Under the pieces are notes generated by a model. The model saw only the letters and a list, made by a program, of their open reading frames with translations, did no database searches and was not told where the DNA came from. Positions 1-12,000 of a stretch of DNA of 64,000 nucleotides are shown here, one piece after another. The stretch comes from Gnetum montanum (lineage: Eukaryota; Streptophyta; Gnetopsida; Gnetales; Gnetaceae), in the NCBI GenBank assembly GCA_015680685.1, contig MNCI01006151.1, forward strand, positions 1,105,533 through 1,169,532, written 5' to 3'. Numbering within the stretch: the stretch's first letter is position 1; each line of letters starts with the position of its first letter. Both the position numbers and the translations under genes were made by a program.

Positions 1-350
1 GCTAGAATTCTCAAAATCTTTTGAGGTCCATACTAATGCTAGTGAGGATGTAATTAGTGGCATGTTACTATAGGAGGATCATCCTATCGCTTATTAGTCT
101 CAAAAGTTAAATCAAGTAGAGTGAAGGTGACCTGTCCATGAGAAAGAAACATTTTCAATTATCCATTACTTAAGATCATGGAGGCATTACTTGTTGGAAA
201 GTTATGTCCATGTAAAGAACAATAATTTGGCCATTAGCTATTTGCTTAATTAAATAAACCTAAGACCCAAATAGACATGATGGTTGGCCATTCTTTCTAA
301 ATTTTATTTGCAACTAATTTACTACCCTTGAAAGGAGAACATTGTGGTGG
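1..350 (+). pseudogene. Ty3 RNase H fragment
   Basis: RNase H degrades the RNA strand of the RNA:DNA hybrid during reverse transcription. Frame 3 reads FEVHTNASEDVISGMLL near the start, matching the family pattern FxVxTDASxxAIGGVL, followed by HEKETFSI, LRSWRHYLL and NNLAIS, all standard Ty3 RNase H landmarks. A short segment ending VVDVLSQCPQ corresponds to the NVVADALSR linker that precedes integrase. Stop codons interrupt the frame (for example after GMLL and after the K-L-N-Q-V-E motif), so it is a pseudogene. The N-terminal part lies before the window. Confidence 0.85.
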
Positions 351-479
351 ATGTGTTGAGTCAATGTCCTCAACTCTTCTCTATCACTAGACTATAAAAC
401 TCACATGTCTAGTATGATGGGGTGCTATTACACAAAATCCAAGATGGTTTGAAAAGGAATCCTTAGGTTATTAACCTCA

Positions 480-1660
480 TGAAATTGATAGAAATAGGGC
501 AAGCACACCATTTCAAAATGTGGAATGAACTTCTTTGGTTATGAGAAAATTAAATTTTTGTTTTGGATTGGGATGGTCTCTATAAGGAGATTGCTTGAGA
601 GTGCCATGATGCATCATGGGCATGACACCCTAGATAATAAATAACACTAGCACTAATAGAGAGAACCTTCTTCTAGCCAAAGATGTATCAAGATGTGATT
701 GCCTATGTCTAGAAGTATCTGGTGTGACAATAAGACAAAGGTTCTATGGAGCATCCTAGTGGACTTCTCCTTCCTTTAGAAATCCCATCGTTCTTGTGGG
801 CTACGATGACAATGGACTTCATCATGAGCCTACTAAACGTGCAAGGAATGAGTAGCATCATTATGGTGGTGGAAAAATTTTCTAAGTTCACCATATTTAT
901 TCCCTATCCATCCTAATGTTTAGCTGAGGACAATATGTCATATTACTTTGATAGGGTGGTTCGATATTTTTTGCTACCTATGACCATAGTATTAGATCGT
1001 GACCCCAAAGTCATAAGTGCCTTCTAGTGGGCCTTGTTTAGCATGCTGTGAACCACCCTCAAATTATTGATAAGTTTTCATCTACAAAAAAATGGGCAAA
1101 TAGAATGTATGAATTATGTACTTCAGGAGTACCTCCAATACTATGTTTGTAGTAATTAGAAGAACTAGCCTATTCTGTTATGGATTACCTAGCTGAGCTA
1201 AAACATATAGAATTCTTTAGCTACAAGGTTCTCTTTTGTAGAAATGGTAATGATAAGGCAACCCATTACTCCACATATGGTCTCTCCCTCTTTATAGGGA
1301 TAACAACCCTCAGTGGATGAGTTCTTGAAGGTGTGGTCCAAAAATGTTGAAACTGCAAGAGATTGTTTGGAGAGGGTAGTGTAGCATATGAAAAAGTATA
1401 CAGACTAAAAACACCAGCACCATGAATTGAAGGTGGAAGATTGGATTCTCCTAAAACTAGACCCTTACGAGTTTAATCTAAAATAGAAAACTACATCCAA
1501 AATAATGAGGTAGTATGATGGTCCCTTCCAGATCATCAATAAAAATAAACCTATGACATATAAGCTTCAGCCACCTATTAATATGAATAGAGTCCATCTA
1601 GTTTCTCATGTCATCATGCTAAAGCCATTGCTTGATGGGTTCCCTTATTCTAAAAGAACC
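480..1660 (+). pseudogene. Ty3 integrase, degenerate
   Basis: Integrase inserts the cDNA into the host chromosome. The zinc-binding region appears as ECHDAHHGHDTLDNK near 594-640, like the EFHDxxxxGHxGxxKT motif. The catalytic core is split over several frames: a DFI-like segment near 760, a VVV/FSKF segment near 865-890, IVLDRDPKVISAF near 988-1026 (second Asp), and MNYVLQEYLQYY near 1108-1143 (the Glu region). The C-terminal part includes a YDGPFQIINK-like segment near 1515-1540. Many stops and frame changes mean it cannot be active. Confidence 0.82.
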
Positions 1661-1689
1661 CTCTCAATCTAAGAATGACCTTGTATATA

Positions 1690-1855
1690 ATCTATACAAG
1701 GAAAGAGAGATAAATACATCTAAAACTTTAATATCATTGGGCATGGTCCTAAAATGAAAGTGGAATTTCTTGTCCACTAGAAACATTGACTAGACTTGGA
1801 TGATAGTTAAGAATCACTGGAGCATTTCAGGTCCTAGGAACACTTAATCTTAGAC
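1690..1855 (+). pseudogene. Integrase-linked chromodomain remnant
   Basis: One frame reads KVEFLVH, stop, KH, stop, LDLDDS, stop, ESLEHFRS. This matches the chromodomain pattern EYLVKWKGL...ATWEpxexf with tryptophan codons changed to stops (TGG to TAG or TAA), a typical G-to-A decay. In chromoviruses this C-terminal domain binds histone marks and directs integration to heterochromatin. Its position directly after integrase and before a long non-coding tail fits the family. Only about 50 residues can be recognised. Confidence 0.72.
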
Positions 1856-1859
1856 TTTT

Positions 1860-2518
1860 GTTGAGTGTAAGTAATCAATATCCTACCATGGCTTCTCTAA
1901 TGATGGATAGATAATTCTCCTACAAAAAAATTCTACAAAGATGAGGACTAGATGGACCAAAAGAGGCATGGCATGTGGAAACTCACTCCAAGGATCAGTT
2001 CCTATGAAGGCTTGTCTCAAGCAGGGGTTGCCTGGAGTTTTTTGAAGAACTCTATAGGCAATGGAACTTAAGTTTCACATAGGTAGGAGACTATGTTGAT
2101 CTTGAGATCCTTAGACCTTTAGTTATAAGCAAGTCAAGGGACACCTGGGACTCATACATCCCTTAGGTCAGTGTATTTTTTCATATCACTACAATGGGCC
2201 ACCAGGAGCCCTTCTATAGTCCTACATCTTAGGCAGGGTGTGGAAGGATAGACATAATATGTCTTAAATGTTATCATTCTTGACCTCGATGTTAGATGTT
2301 ATGATGAATCTGGATCTTAGAAAGATGGTTGAGTTCAACAATAAGCTTTAATATCTTGGAACTTGTTAGTTCAACCTTCTAGAACCTAAGGTCCTTTTAG
2401 ATCATACTTCAGTTAGCATGAGCTTACTTTCCCACAATTGATGGAATCCTCCTTTGGTTTTGGTGTAGCTACCTCATCGGTTACCCAGGCTATGCTCTGA
2501 GGTCATTACTCATTTTAA
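1860..2518 (+). other. Non-coding 3' internal region of chromovirus
   Basis: This stretch lies between the chromodomain and the polypurine tract. No conserved reading frame was seen in any frame. It is probably the 3' untranslated part of the element. Confidence 0.55.
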
Positions 2519-2530
2519 GTGAGGGAGGAT
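2519..2530 (+). promoter_or_regulatory. Polypurine tract (plus-strand primer)
   Basis: The sequence AGTGAGGGAGGAT lies immediately before the 3' LTR. A purine run here primes plus-strand DNA synthesis in LTR retrotransposons. Its position fixes the 3' LTR start at about 2531. Confidence 0.75.
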
Positions 2531-3084
2531 TATGAAAGAGGTAGTAGGGTTGGTGGTGGCCTACTACCTCCCCCATAGTTTGAGGATCATGTAGGTGCAA
2601 TGCTCCTTGTGCCATTGGAACCATACTAGCATGGAAGTTTCATGCATTAGTAAGAGGGGACCATGACCTTTCTCATTATTCCACTTGGTAGGAACTTTCC
2701 TAAAAGGGTTGTGTAGTTTAAATCTATGTTGGGATGTAAACTTAGTGTGTCATGGGATGTGCTATTGGATGTTGTGTGCGGTCATTAGAGTGCAAAACTA
2801 ATTACCAACATGCAATGATGAATCTAGAGGGTTCAGTAGGGAGTCCCTATGGTATCCATGTGAGTGGAGAAAGGGAGTGCTATCTAGCTTTTATTAGCAT
2901 TACACATTTGAATTACTTGTAACACTACTTAGGTCACATGCTAACACTAATAGATTGTTTGTTGGCATGTGTTTCAAGACTATTGATAGCTAAGGTGTAT
3001 TCATCTTGAGTTCTATTCCAATTTTGAATCTACTTCAAGGGACTCTTGGATGCTGGACAACATGTTAGGGACAACGTTGTTACA
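2531..3084 (+). repeat. 3' LTR of chromovirus (554 bp)
   Basis: This block aligns end to end with 16618-17170. Both contain the GAGGTAG(C/T)AGGGTTG start, the shared segment CCATACTAGCATGG, the shared segment TGCTATCTAGCTTTTATTAG, and the end GTTGTTACA. Here the expected first bases TGTG have become TATG. The bases after it, TTAGT (3085-3089), are a candidate target-site duplication. By-eye identity to the other LTR is about 80%, which indicates an old pair or two independent old copies. Confidence 0.85.
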
Positions 3085-3089
3085 TTAGT

Positions 3090-4800
3090 AGTCATGGATG
3101 CTTTAAAAAGTTCCCTCTTAATCAATTAGTAGATAAGGGATACAATTGGATTCTAACATATAAAAAAACATGTTCTAAATTATTATAATTAAAATAATGG
3201 ATGCAAATAGAAATTTTTAAAGCTCTTACATACATAATTTTGGTTACCTATTGAGAGGATAGGTATTTCAAAGATTAGTTATCTTGATGCCAATAATTTC
3301 AACAACGTGAAAAAGACAAAAGATGAAGTTATGGTATAACAAACTAAATAAGCATTGAAGAAGTTATTGATCTTACCACTAGTAACCATAAATGTAGCTA
3401 TAAACTTTTTGAATTGAATATTTTTAAGAAAAAATATTTTTCAAAAATTTTAAATAGTTCTAAATTTTGATATTTGGAGATCCATATAAAACTAGAAACA
3501 TTCCTATTATTATTTGAACCTAAAATGGTCATTGATAATAATGGTAAAAAAACAAGCTTACAAGAAAGTATGGATGATTGTTATTAGCAAATTATAATTG
3601 AATAAAGTAATTAACCCCTAAAACATTTCCAAATTTTTCATTCTTCAATTTCATTAAGTTATTCAATGCCTATCATTATGCAACAAACATAGTCAGACCA
3701 AGTTTCATCTAATCCGGTTGTTTTTGCAATTGCTTCATGGGAAAGAGGCTTTTTTAAAAAAATATAACTACGGATATTGTAATATAATATCATGGTTTCA
3801 CATGAAACAAACTTGTTTTGTAAAATATAATTTAGGATATCATAAGATCACATTTATAATTAGCAATTCTTGATGCTTTAATAATGTGTGTGGAACAAAG
3901 TTTATGAAACATGAAAGATGACAAAACATAGAAGAAATTAAAGAAGAAGATATTAAATAATAATATATTTAAAAGTTTTTAAAATATATTTATCTAAAAT
4001 ATTATTATATTTGATTTTTATATAAATTATAAAATAATACTAATTTTATTTGTTTCTTATGAGCGTAGGTTATGGAGGCTATACAATAATTCATGAAAAG
4101 TTGTAAGACATCACAATTGAAAATCAGATTATTTTGATATTTTAAAGATTTCCAATATTTAGTTTGATACTTCAAGACATTTAAATTATTTTTTATTAAT
4201 ATTGAAAAATTATATTACAATTGTAAATGTACTAATATAAATTTATTTTTATTTTTTTATTAATTACCATAAAAATATATTTTTTATTTATATTTCAAAA
4301 TAACATTACAATTTTAAATGATCTACCACTATTTTCTAAAGATTTTTATTTTTATTTTTATGAATGACATAATGATGTGTAATATAAACAATTACATTTT
4401 TAGTTGAAATTTTAAAAGCACAAAACATTTCAGATAGTATTACACATCAAATTTATAGATATTTATCATTATTGCCATGATTTATTATGATAATTATATC
4501 TATATCAATTATGAACTCTCTAAAATCTTTGTTTGATTTTATCTTTTTATTTTATTTTATTTTATTGCTATACATTTAATAAAATAACCTACCATTGTGA
4601 CACATAGCATTCCATGTCAGATTCACACCCTCATTACATCCATAATTATAAGAAACATAGATATTTATCATTATTATAATGGTCTAGCATTGTAAGAAAG
4701 GGCGGTATATAGATGAAATTTTTTTTATTTATACATAAACTTTATTGTATTTTTGAGTTAATAAAGCTAACTATATCAGGTTATTTTGTAAAATAATCTT
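3090..4800 (+). repeat. Repeat-family module A, direct orientation
   Basis: AT-rich sequence with no credible gene. It matches 20230-21330 and 15040-15830 in the same orientation, and 6540-7376 plus 11463-12000 in reverse complement. Landmarks are the GATTAGTTATCTTGATG segment near 3270, the AATAATATATTTAAAAGTTTTTAAAATA segment near 3958-3985 (key words AATAATATATT and TTTTTAAAATA), and the ATTCATGAAAAG segment near 4090. These copies are diverged but clearly colinear, so this is one old dispersed family. Confidence 0.65.
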
Positions 4801-5840
4801 TCATAGGAAGGGGTTGAGGATGTGGATGTGGACATTCTAATGAAATAAGTAGTAGATCTCCAAAAAATATGAAATATTCAATTAATAAACATGATGAAAA
4901 TATGGAAGAACTTGCTCAACAATGGTTGAATATTGAGGCATGGACACAAAAGAAGACATGGATGCAAACAAGGATAATGATGAGATGAACGAGAAAATTA
5001 GTTAGCAATCATTCCCATTAATGAAAATATACATGCACCTCCATTTCAACAAGAAGTTCTTTCAAATAGGGGATGTGGTCGTAGTCATGCTCATGGTCAT
5101 GGACGTGGTCAAATGTCTACACATAATGATGATTTGATAGTAGAAAATGAATTACTTATAAATCTAGATCTAATTCTTCTACTCCATCATCCTAAAATCT
5201 AATACCATTTGTGTTTTTTATCTCCTATGCACTATGCAAATGGCTTCTACATTTTTAACAATAACTTTTGATTATGCATATACACCTTATCATCTATATC
5301 AAACAAAAGCAAAAAATCCTCAAACCCATCTTGCCCATCTAATGTCAATGGAAGGCCCATTCTCAAGCTTAAAAATTCATAATAATCATCATTAATCTTT
5401 CCTTCTTATAAATTCATCAAAACTACTCTAAATCTTTGTTGTCATGGATCATCACCTTTTTGCTAGTAAATAGCATCCAAGGTTACAAATATATTGAATT
5501 CTAACCACAAATTCTTCACATGGATCTGAGATTATATGTACCATATAAGATCTTTCATAGGTGGAAGCTACATAAGATCTTCAATGAGTATCACTAATCT
5601 ACCACCAAAATTATCTAATTGTTTTTTTTTTTTTTGAAAATATTTCTTTGAGCCTTCTATCAATGCTGCAAAGCAATTTGCTACGTATAAAACTCATTTC
5701 ATCTATAACAATATACTTTATTTATCTATATCTATTTTGTAATGATGCCAAAGCTAATGTAGTTAGTGGTTCATACTCCCTGATTTCAATCTTTAATGCA
5801 AAATGTATTATAGTTGCATTAATATTATTATTTTGTTTAG
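4800..5840 (+). pseudogene. Core of repeat family, unrecognised coding remnant
   Basis: The segment at about 4805-5180 is the reverse-complement partner of 13440-13710. It carries GGATGTGGATGTGG and a Gly/His/Arg-rich stretch (reading HGHGRGQ in one frame near 5090-5115), with several stops. The remaining part to 5840 has only short frames. The partner on the minus strand keeps a longer open frame. I do not recognise the protein. It may be the decayed internal gene of the transposon to which modules A and B belong. Confidence 0.4.
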
Positions 5841-6500
5841 TTTGTTAGTTTTTTTATTTTTGTCAATGATGTGCATTTTTAAAAAAATATTATATTTTGA
5901 GACCCATCTTGTTTTGTTTATTTTACTAGAGCATGAATGTGTCTAAAAAACATGCTATAAAGGAAAATTTTACCATAAAATCTCTTTACCATTTAACTAA
6001 TTATTATTATTTTATGTATTTTTATTTGTTAAAAGAATTAGTTTGTAAATGGTGATAAATGTATTTGTTTTTTATTTCAAGTTATTTTGTTAGGAATTTG
6101 TTATAGGTAGTAAGTTAATTTGATGTGACATTTGTACAACATTTGTTACCATAATAGGTTAGTTTAATAATATAATAAGTTAATTTATTAGTATTACTTC
6201 GTTTTCTATAAAAATTCTCTTAATTTTTTTAATGTTATGTTTTTAAAAATACTTTATATTTTCTAATCCAAAATTTTATGAAACTCATTTTCTAGTTGTA
6301 TAAAATTAAATTTTTAGTTTTAAATAGTTAATTTAAAAATGATAAGTTATTTGATTAGAGGCATAACAAACAGAAAAATGAACCAAAGAGTTCATAATTG
6401 AAACATAAGTTAATAATTAGAATAGATATGATTATCACACTTGATGTGACCATTATTATTATCACAAATTATGAGATCTTGGTAATAACTATAAATACCT
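5840..6500 (-). repeat. Repeat-family module B, inverted
   Basis: Reverse complement of 15840-16500 and of 21340-22015. Shared landmarks in forward sense include CAAAATATAATATTTTT, TGCACATCACTAAC, AAGTAATACTAATAAATTAA and TACCAAATGTCACATT. There is no coding sequence of note. Its inverted position relative to module A at 3090-4800 makes this half of a large foldback-like arrangement. Confidence 0.65.
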
Positions 6501-6539
6501 ATGTTTTCTTTAAATTGTGGATGTGAATTTCATTTGCAA

Positions 6540-7376
6540 TTGTACTTGTTATGAAATTTTTTTATACCATGCTTCTAAAATTTTACTTAAATATTTTCAT
6601 AAAAATATTTATATTATAGATCATTTTTTCATTTATAAAAAATAAAAATAAAAATAAAAATATTTTTTTAAAAATATACTTGTAAATTAAGTACAATTAG
6701 AATTGTAACATTGGTCTCAAACTTGAATAAAAAATCTATGTTTGATGGTAATTCATACAAAAATATAAATAAGATTCTTTCAAATAATGGTAGATCAAAA
6801 GCAACCTAATTTTCAAATATTAATAAAAATTTGTTTAAAAATAATTTATCAATATCAAAACATTTTATTATAAAGGTGCAAAATAATATCAAACTAAATA
6901 TTAAAATTCTTTTTAAAAACAAAATAGTCTTATTTTTAATTATATTATGCTGCAAGCTTTCATGAATTCTTAAATAGCCTCCATAACCTTTAATCATACT
7001 TATATAAAAATTAAATATAATAATGTTATATATATATATAAATATATATTTAAAAAATTTAACTATATTGTTATTTAATATCTTTCACATTTTATATTCT
7101 TTTATATTTTATAAACCTGATTCTACCATATCCATAAGTATATTCTAGTAAGGAAAACCTCTTTTGCATTTTTAGAAAATTAGGAATAAAAATTATTTTA
7201 CATTACCATTTTAAAAACAAAATAGAATATCAACAAAACTATGTAATTTAGCTTTATATCCACTTCAGTTGAGAAATCTTTTAATTAAGGAGTCGATTAT
7301 TTTATTAACATATGCAATTACAATCGGCTAACACATTTTTAAATAATCATCCATTTTTCTTCCTAAGCTTGTATTA
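6540..7376 (-). repeat. Repeat-family module A, inverted (part 1)
   Basis: Reverse complement of about 20760-21330. The segment at 7260-7370 mirrors the ATGGATGA...GTAATTGCAT segment near 20770-20810, and 7140-7230 mirrors the GCAAAAGAGGTTTTTCTTAC segment near 21105. The match stops at 7376 and resumes at 11463, so a 4.1 kb element has been inserted into it. Confidence 0.68.
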
Positions 7377-7959
7377 GAGCATTATTATCAATGACCTTCC
7401 TAAGATTTTTTAAATTTTCTTTTCTAATATGAGCTCTAACCTCCTAGCTTTCTCAAGCCATAACTTGATTGTTATTGCTTCGATTTTCGTGCTTTTTGAA
7501 CCTATTTGATCATGGAGTGCTCAACTTAGTCATGGAGGATGCTAATTAGGAAAATCTAAGCCATATTTTCAAAAAATTCTAACACTTGAAAGGTATTTTA
7601 AGGGTAAGTATGAAGAGATAGCTGAAATTTTTAAACAATAATCATACATATCAATGTCAAAACACTCAATTCATGTTCTTAAAGAACCATAACCATCATC
7701 ATGAGCCATACATAAGAACAAATTAGACAACTATCAAGGATTATAAAAAGATTAACACCTATGGGTTACATTTTGCAAAAATTTTCTCTCTATGATCATA
7801 AACTAAGAACTTAATGAGACTAAGTTTATGAGTAAGGTATGAAACTATTAAGAATAAATGTGAATACCTTAGTAGTTTTTAATCCTTAATGATTGTAGAT
7901 GGTCTCAAGAATAGGAGGAGCACAATGAGGACCTTTACAAGGAGCAAGAAAATGACCAA

Positions 7960-9420
7960 GAGGCCATGGTAGAGGCTGAACTGAAGAACAAGAACTAGAA
8001 CACAAAGAGTAGGAAGCCCAATTGTTCAACATTCATCAAAATACTCCTACTATAGGATGATCAGCCCAAGGAAAGATAAAAGAACCATAAGTACCAGGAC
8101 AATGCCTCACATTGTCACAATACTACCTCTACACCATTCAAGAAAGATCCATCTTAACCATAGTCATTGTGGAGATGAACTCTGATCCATTTATGGAATT
8201 TGTTTCTAAAGCTGTAAGGATGCAACTCCAAGTGTCATCACTATGGCCCATACTTTCAAAAAATGGTGAATGGTACCCTAGAGAGACTTATCATTTTTGG
8301 CACAACAAAGAAGAGGAAACTACTGTCAAAATTAGAGGAATCTCATTGCTATTCTCAATCAAGGCAATTGTAGAAGCTCTAAAAATACCCAATGAAGGAG
8401 CAAGGTTAACACATCTATTTACCTAATCTAATCCTAAAACTAGAAAGCTAGGCTAAAATAGGCTTATGGTAAAGAAGATAAGGGCTATAATGAACTAATT
8501 CTGGAAGAGTGAATATATTTCAAAATTGGCACTTATCACCTATTCCCAACAAAAGGACTCAATTGACTATCAACTTATGTGGCTAGAGGTAGTGTGATTT
8601 TGATGGGCAAATACAATGCAAATCTTGCAGAACTATACTTCATGGAAATACAAAGGTTTTTTGAAGAAATAAAGGTAAGAAAGCCAATACTTCCATTTCC
8701 TTACCTTATTAAGAAGTTATGCAAGTGAGATGGAATCCCAGGATACACCAATGACATGCCCAAGAAAGCCCAAAATGTTTCATATGCTAAGTTTCTCAAG
8801 CTAGAATCACGAAGGAAAGACCATGGTGAGGAGAAAGAGCAAGAACAAGAACAAGAGAAACAACAACAATAATAGTAAGCAAAGCCTAATGGCCAATAGC
8901 AACAACAACAATAGCAAGTTCCACTACCATAACCATAAGATTACCAACCTTTGATGAGTCATCTACAATAGATTGTAGAAATAACCAACTAGGGAATGAG
9001 GGAAGAGTAAAATTTATACAAAGTTATTAATAGCACCATCAGACCCATAGTTTGAGTCAATCTAGCAAGTGAATAGATTTCATTGTAGTTAGAAGGAAAG
9101 GTATAATGGTCAGAATAGGTCCTTGGGAATGCTGCATCATTCCAAGTGGTGTTAGAGACTAAAGAAGGAGCCATAGTAGTCTTAATGAAGCATCAAGATG
9201 TAGCAGGAGTAGTAGAGGTGATCACCGATCACATCAAGGAATCTTTCAATGTACTTGTTGTACCACCAATGGATCTAACTAGATCCAAAGATGCTCAAAT
9301 GCTGGCTGAAACCTCAGTGACTCCTACAAACCATGAAGATGTGTTTGATAGACTACTACAAATTGGACAAGTCATGAAAACATTTTTTAACATCCCCAAT
9401 GATGTCATTGTAGTATAGTC
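7960..9420 (+). pseudogene. Gag-like structural protein remnant
   Basis: The best open part is 8112-8426, containing MNSDPFMEFVSKAVRM, GEWYPRETYHFWHNKEEE and FSIKAIVEALKIP. The combination of a W/Y-rich block followed by a segment resembling VxFSPEAIxxLxxLP recalls the large gag-like proteins of some plant non-autonomous retrotransposons, but I cannot name the family. A Gln-rich low-complexity stretch follows near 8830-8930, and a second open piece at 9146-9418 ends RLLQIGQVMKTFFNIPND. Multiple stops make it a pseudogene. Confidence 0.42.
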
Positions 9421-10650
9421 TAAGCTCATTACTACAAAGGAAAATTTGGTCATGGAAGAAACCTTGGCATAGAATGTAGAGGTCAAATTCTAAAACTATA
9501 AGAAGAACGTGTAGCCCTAAGAGCTAAATGAGGAGATCCTATGTAATTCATTATATTTGACCAGATTGAGTACTTCAAAATAGAGTAGATAAGTAGCTTG
9601 ATCAAGAAAAATAAATAGTTGGCAATTGAGAAGGAGAAAGTGGTATGAAATGCCTCTATAGCTAAAGCACATATGTATGCACATGTGAAGGTACTTACCA
9701 TAGTACAGGAGAAAAATAAACAACTTGTTGTTAACAACATGATGTTCACCATAGTGGAAAAGTAGAAAAATATCTTAGGAGAGAGTATCCACCAATTGAG
9801 AGAATAGTTGGTAAGGATCAACCAAGATATGAGCCACCTTGCAAGAGAAATTAGAGCCCTCTCTATGGAGGAGGTACATACCATTCGATAAAAATCAGCC
9901 ATTGAAAGTAGCATGTGGTAAAACGAGGTAAAAAAACATGAGAGGCTTAAGGAACACTTTCATGACTAGGTGGGCATGTACAAATAGATAAATGAGAAAG
10001 AAATCCATATGGAAAAGACTAGAATTAGTATACTTTTAGCACAAAATCTTAATTGGCAACCCATCTTGGATAGTTATGCCCTTGTCCACCAAACGATACT
10101 AAAAAAAAAGACCCATAGATTGAAGATTAGAATGAGTACATGGGGTTAGCTAACCTACATTATGATAACTTGGCCATGGTGATAACAAGCCTGCCTAGAA
10201 ATGAGTTAGAACAACAAATAGCAGCCACATATGCACTATATGAGAAAGAGTTTGTAGATCATAAAGATGCCTTGTAGAAACTTCAAGTAGCAAACTCTAA
10301 ATTGGAAGTACTAAAGACTAGCTATCATAGGAAAAAAAAGATGTAGTAGCAAACCTGGCTAGAAGATTATTGAGCTACCATGAACTTTGTGAAAAGACCA
10401 AAGCATTTGAAGAAGAAGGAAGGCAATTTGCAACCTGGTACATCCAAGTAAATCAAATGTTTCCATAGCTACCATTCCCATGGAACATGCCAACTCCATC
10501 AAACATTGGTTCATTAGCATGGATAGTTCACAATCCTAAAATGGAAGAAGAAAAAATTTTGGGACTCCTAAATTGATATAGATTCCAGAAGCATGACAAC
10601 AAGGAGAAGCAACTAATTAAAGAGCCATTGCCACCTGGAAAAACATGAGG
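9420..10650 (+). pseudogene. Coiled-coil-like continuation of the gag-like protein
   Basis: Frames are broken, but the codons are rich in Lys, Glu, Gln, Asn and Ala in heptad-like runs, as in the C-terminal coiled coils of plant retrotransposon gag-like proteins. Fragments such as NNKPA and LEVLK-like pieces occur between stops. The apparent minus-strand frame at 9483-9914 is Leu/Phe/Ser-rich because it is the mirror of this Lys/Glu-rich strand. No enzymatic domain was found. Confidence 0.35.
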
Positions 10651-10842
10651 CTACATCCAACTTTACTAGATTTTTGTATTTTGTTTTGTGAAGTTGTCAT
10701 GATTTGTGTCATTTTTTGTAAACTCCACTATGACATTAAAGAGTCCTATATATAGTTATCAATATCATGTAAAACTATCTCCCAATTTTATAAAGAACTC
10801 TATCCTCATTTTGTTTAACTCGAGGATGAGTTTTCAATCAGT

Positions 10843-11458
10843 CATGGGGGTATGATAAATTGAGTTTTTTACCAACAATGATATCAAGCATCCAATACAT
10901 GGACAAATGATCAAGATTTCTTTGCATCATGGCAGCATTAGTTAGTTTTTATTATTTATGCTTAGAATAATTTTTCTACTTTGACTTAGCTTAATGCTTA
11001 CTGTTTTCTCTAGTTATTGATTTACTTTCTATGCACACTATCATTATTATTGTTAAGCATAATGGATACAATTAATTCCAAGTGTTAAGTGTGATCATTT
11101 GATAATCTAGTAGTATTATCGCTTGGTTGTTCCAATAGCAAAATACTTGGTAATCCTAATAACAATTGCATGAGTCCAAGATGTGTTTGGAGAATCAAGA
11201 ATAGATGTCCATTGCATAGGCTAGATTAGATTTGTTTACTATTACTTAGATTTAGAAATAATTCTACTTACTTTATCTTTACTAGGAGCAATATGGCCTA
11301 TTCAACATCAATTATCATATGCCTCACCGTGAGTTAACCCATATGCATACACATGGATTTTACTCATGTGGGAAGATAATGATTGTGAACTCTAACCAAT
11401 TACTAGCATAATTACATTGCCTTATTCATGGAAGGATGTTGGACAACTCCACTGCTCA
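10843..11458 (+). repeat. Possible 3' LTR of the gag-only element
   Basis: Just after the purine-rich CATGGGGGTA the sequence begins TGATAAATTGAG and ends about CACTGCTCA near 11458, which gives TG...CA termini. No second copy is present in the window, so the LTR call is unproven. No genes were seen in it. Confidence 0.3.
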
Positions 11459-11462
11459 TTAC

Positions 11463-12000
11463 TATTAAAATAATAATTCATGTCTATAGATATTTTCCTT
11501 AAGTTATTCAAATAATAATTCATGTTCATAAATATTTTTCTTTTTATCCTATATCTCCAAATAACCATATTTAAAAGAATTTGAAAATTTTTTAAGATAT
11601 AATGTATCTTCTGTAAAAGCATTTTTTTTTTGAAAAGTTTTGATTTAAAGAGTTTATAGTTGCATCTATTGTTGCTTTAAGTGTAATAAAATCAACAAAT
11701 TCTTGTTGAAATGCCATATTTAGTATATTAGCCATTATTTCTAAAAAGAAAAACATTGAAATTTTTTTTTATTTTTTCCACATTATTAAAAGTATGGACA
11801 TCAAGATAACTCATCTTTAAAATAGTTCTCCTCTTTATACCTAAGGAACATTATGTACTTGAGCTTGAAAAGATTTTATTTTCATCAATTCTTTTAATTT
11901 TGAAAATTTAAAATATATTTTTTGTAGATGTTTGAACCCAAGCATATATTGATTAAGAATTGTAATTTTAGATATTTTTTAAATCATCCATAATCTCTAA
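11463..12000 (-). repeat. Repeat-family module A, inverted (part 2)
   Basis: Reverse complement of 20230-20760, at high similarity. It shares TAATTCATGTCTA near 11470, ATAACCATATTTAAAAG near 11561, CAACAAGAATTTGTTGA (in reverse) near 11695 and ACATTATGTACTTGAGCTTG near 11848. It continues the module from 7376 across the inserted element. Confidence 0.72.

Larger units (their letters stand above)
1..3084 (+). mobile_element. Ty3/gypsy chromovirus, decayed 3' half
   Basis: This is the right half of an LTR retrotransposon entering from outside the window. In order it holds RNase H, integrase, a chromodomain, a non-coding 3' stretch, a polypurine tract and a complete 3' LTR ending in ACA. Domain order and the chromodomain place it in the chromovirus branch of Ty3 elements. 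Every domain has in-frame stops and frameshifts, so it is long dead. Its LTR is about 80% identical by eye to the LTR at 16618-17170, so both belong to one family. The bases after the LTR are TTAGT, as are the bases before the other LTR. Confidence 0.85.
7377..11462 (+). mobile_element. Decayed gag-only LTR-type element (LARD-like)
   Basis: A 4.1 kb block interrupts an otherwise continuous inverted copy of module A. It is flanked by TATTA at 7372-7376 and at 11463-11467, a candidate 5 bp target duplication. Inside are a gag-like frame (about 7960-9420), a long Lys/Glu-rich region, and a purine-rich CATGGGGGTA near 10843-10852 like the end of an LTR element's internal region. The sequence after that purine tract runs from TGATAAATTGAG to CACTGCTCA and may be a 3' LTR. 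No matching 5' LTR was found at 7377, so that end may be truncated. No protease, RT or integrase was seen, so it would be non-autonomous. Confidence 0.5.

Noticed and set aside
5648-5848. 66-codon hydrophobic frame with possible membrane segment
   Set aside because: AT-rich sequence readily gives Leu/Ile/Phe-rich short frames, and the inverted partner copies do not preserve it.
9483-9914. 143-codon minus-strand hydrophobic frame, like a membrane protein
   Set aside because: It is the mirror of a Lys/Glu-rich plus-strand coiled-coil-like remnant. The Leu/Phe/Ser bias is what that strand would give.
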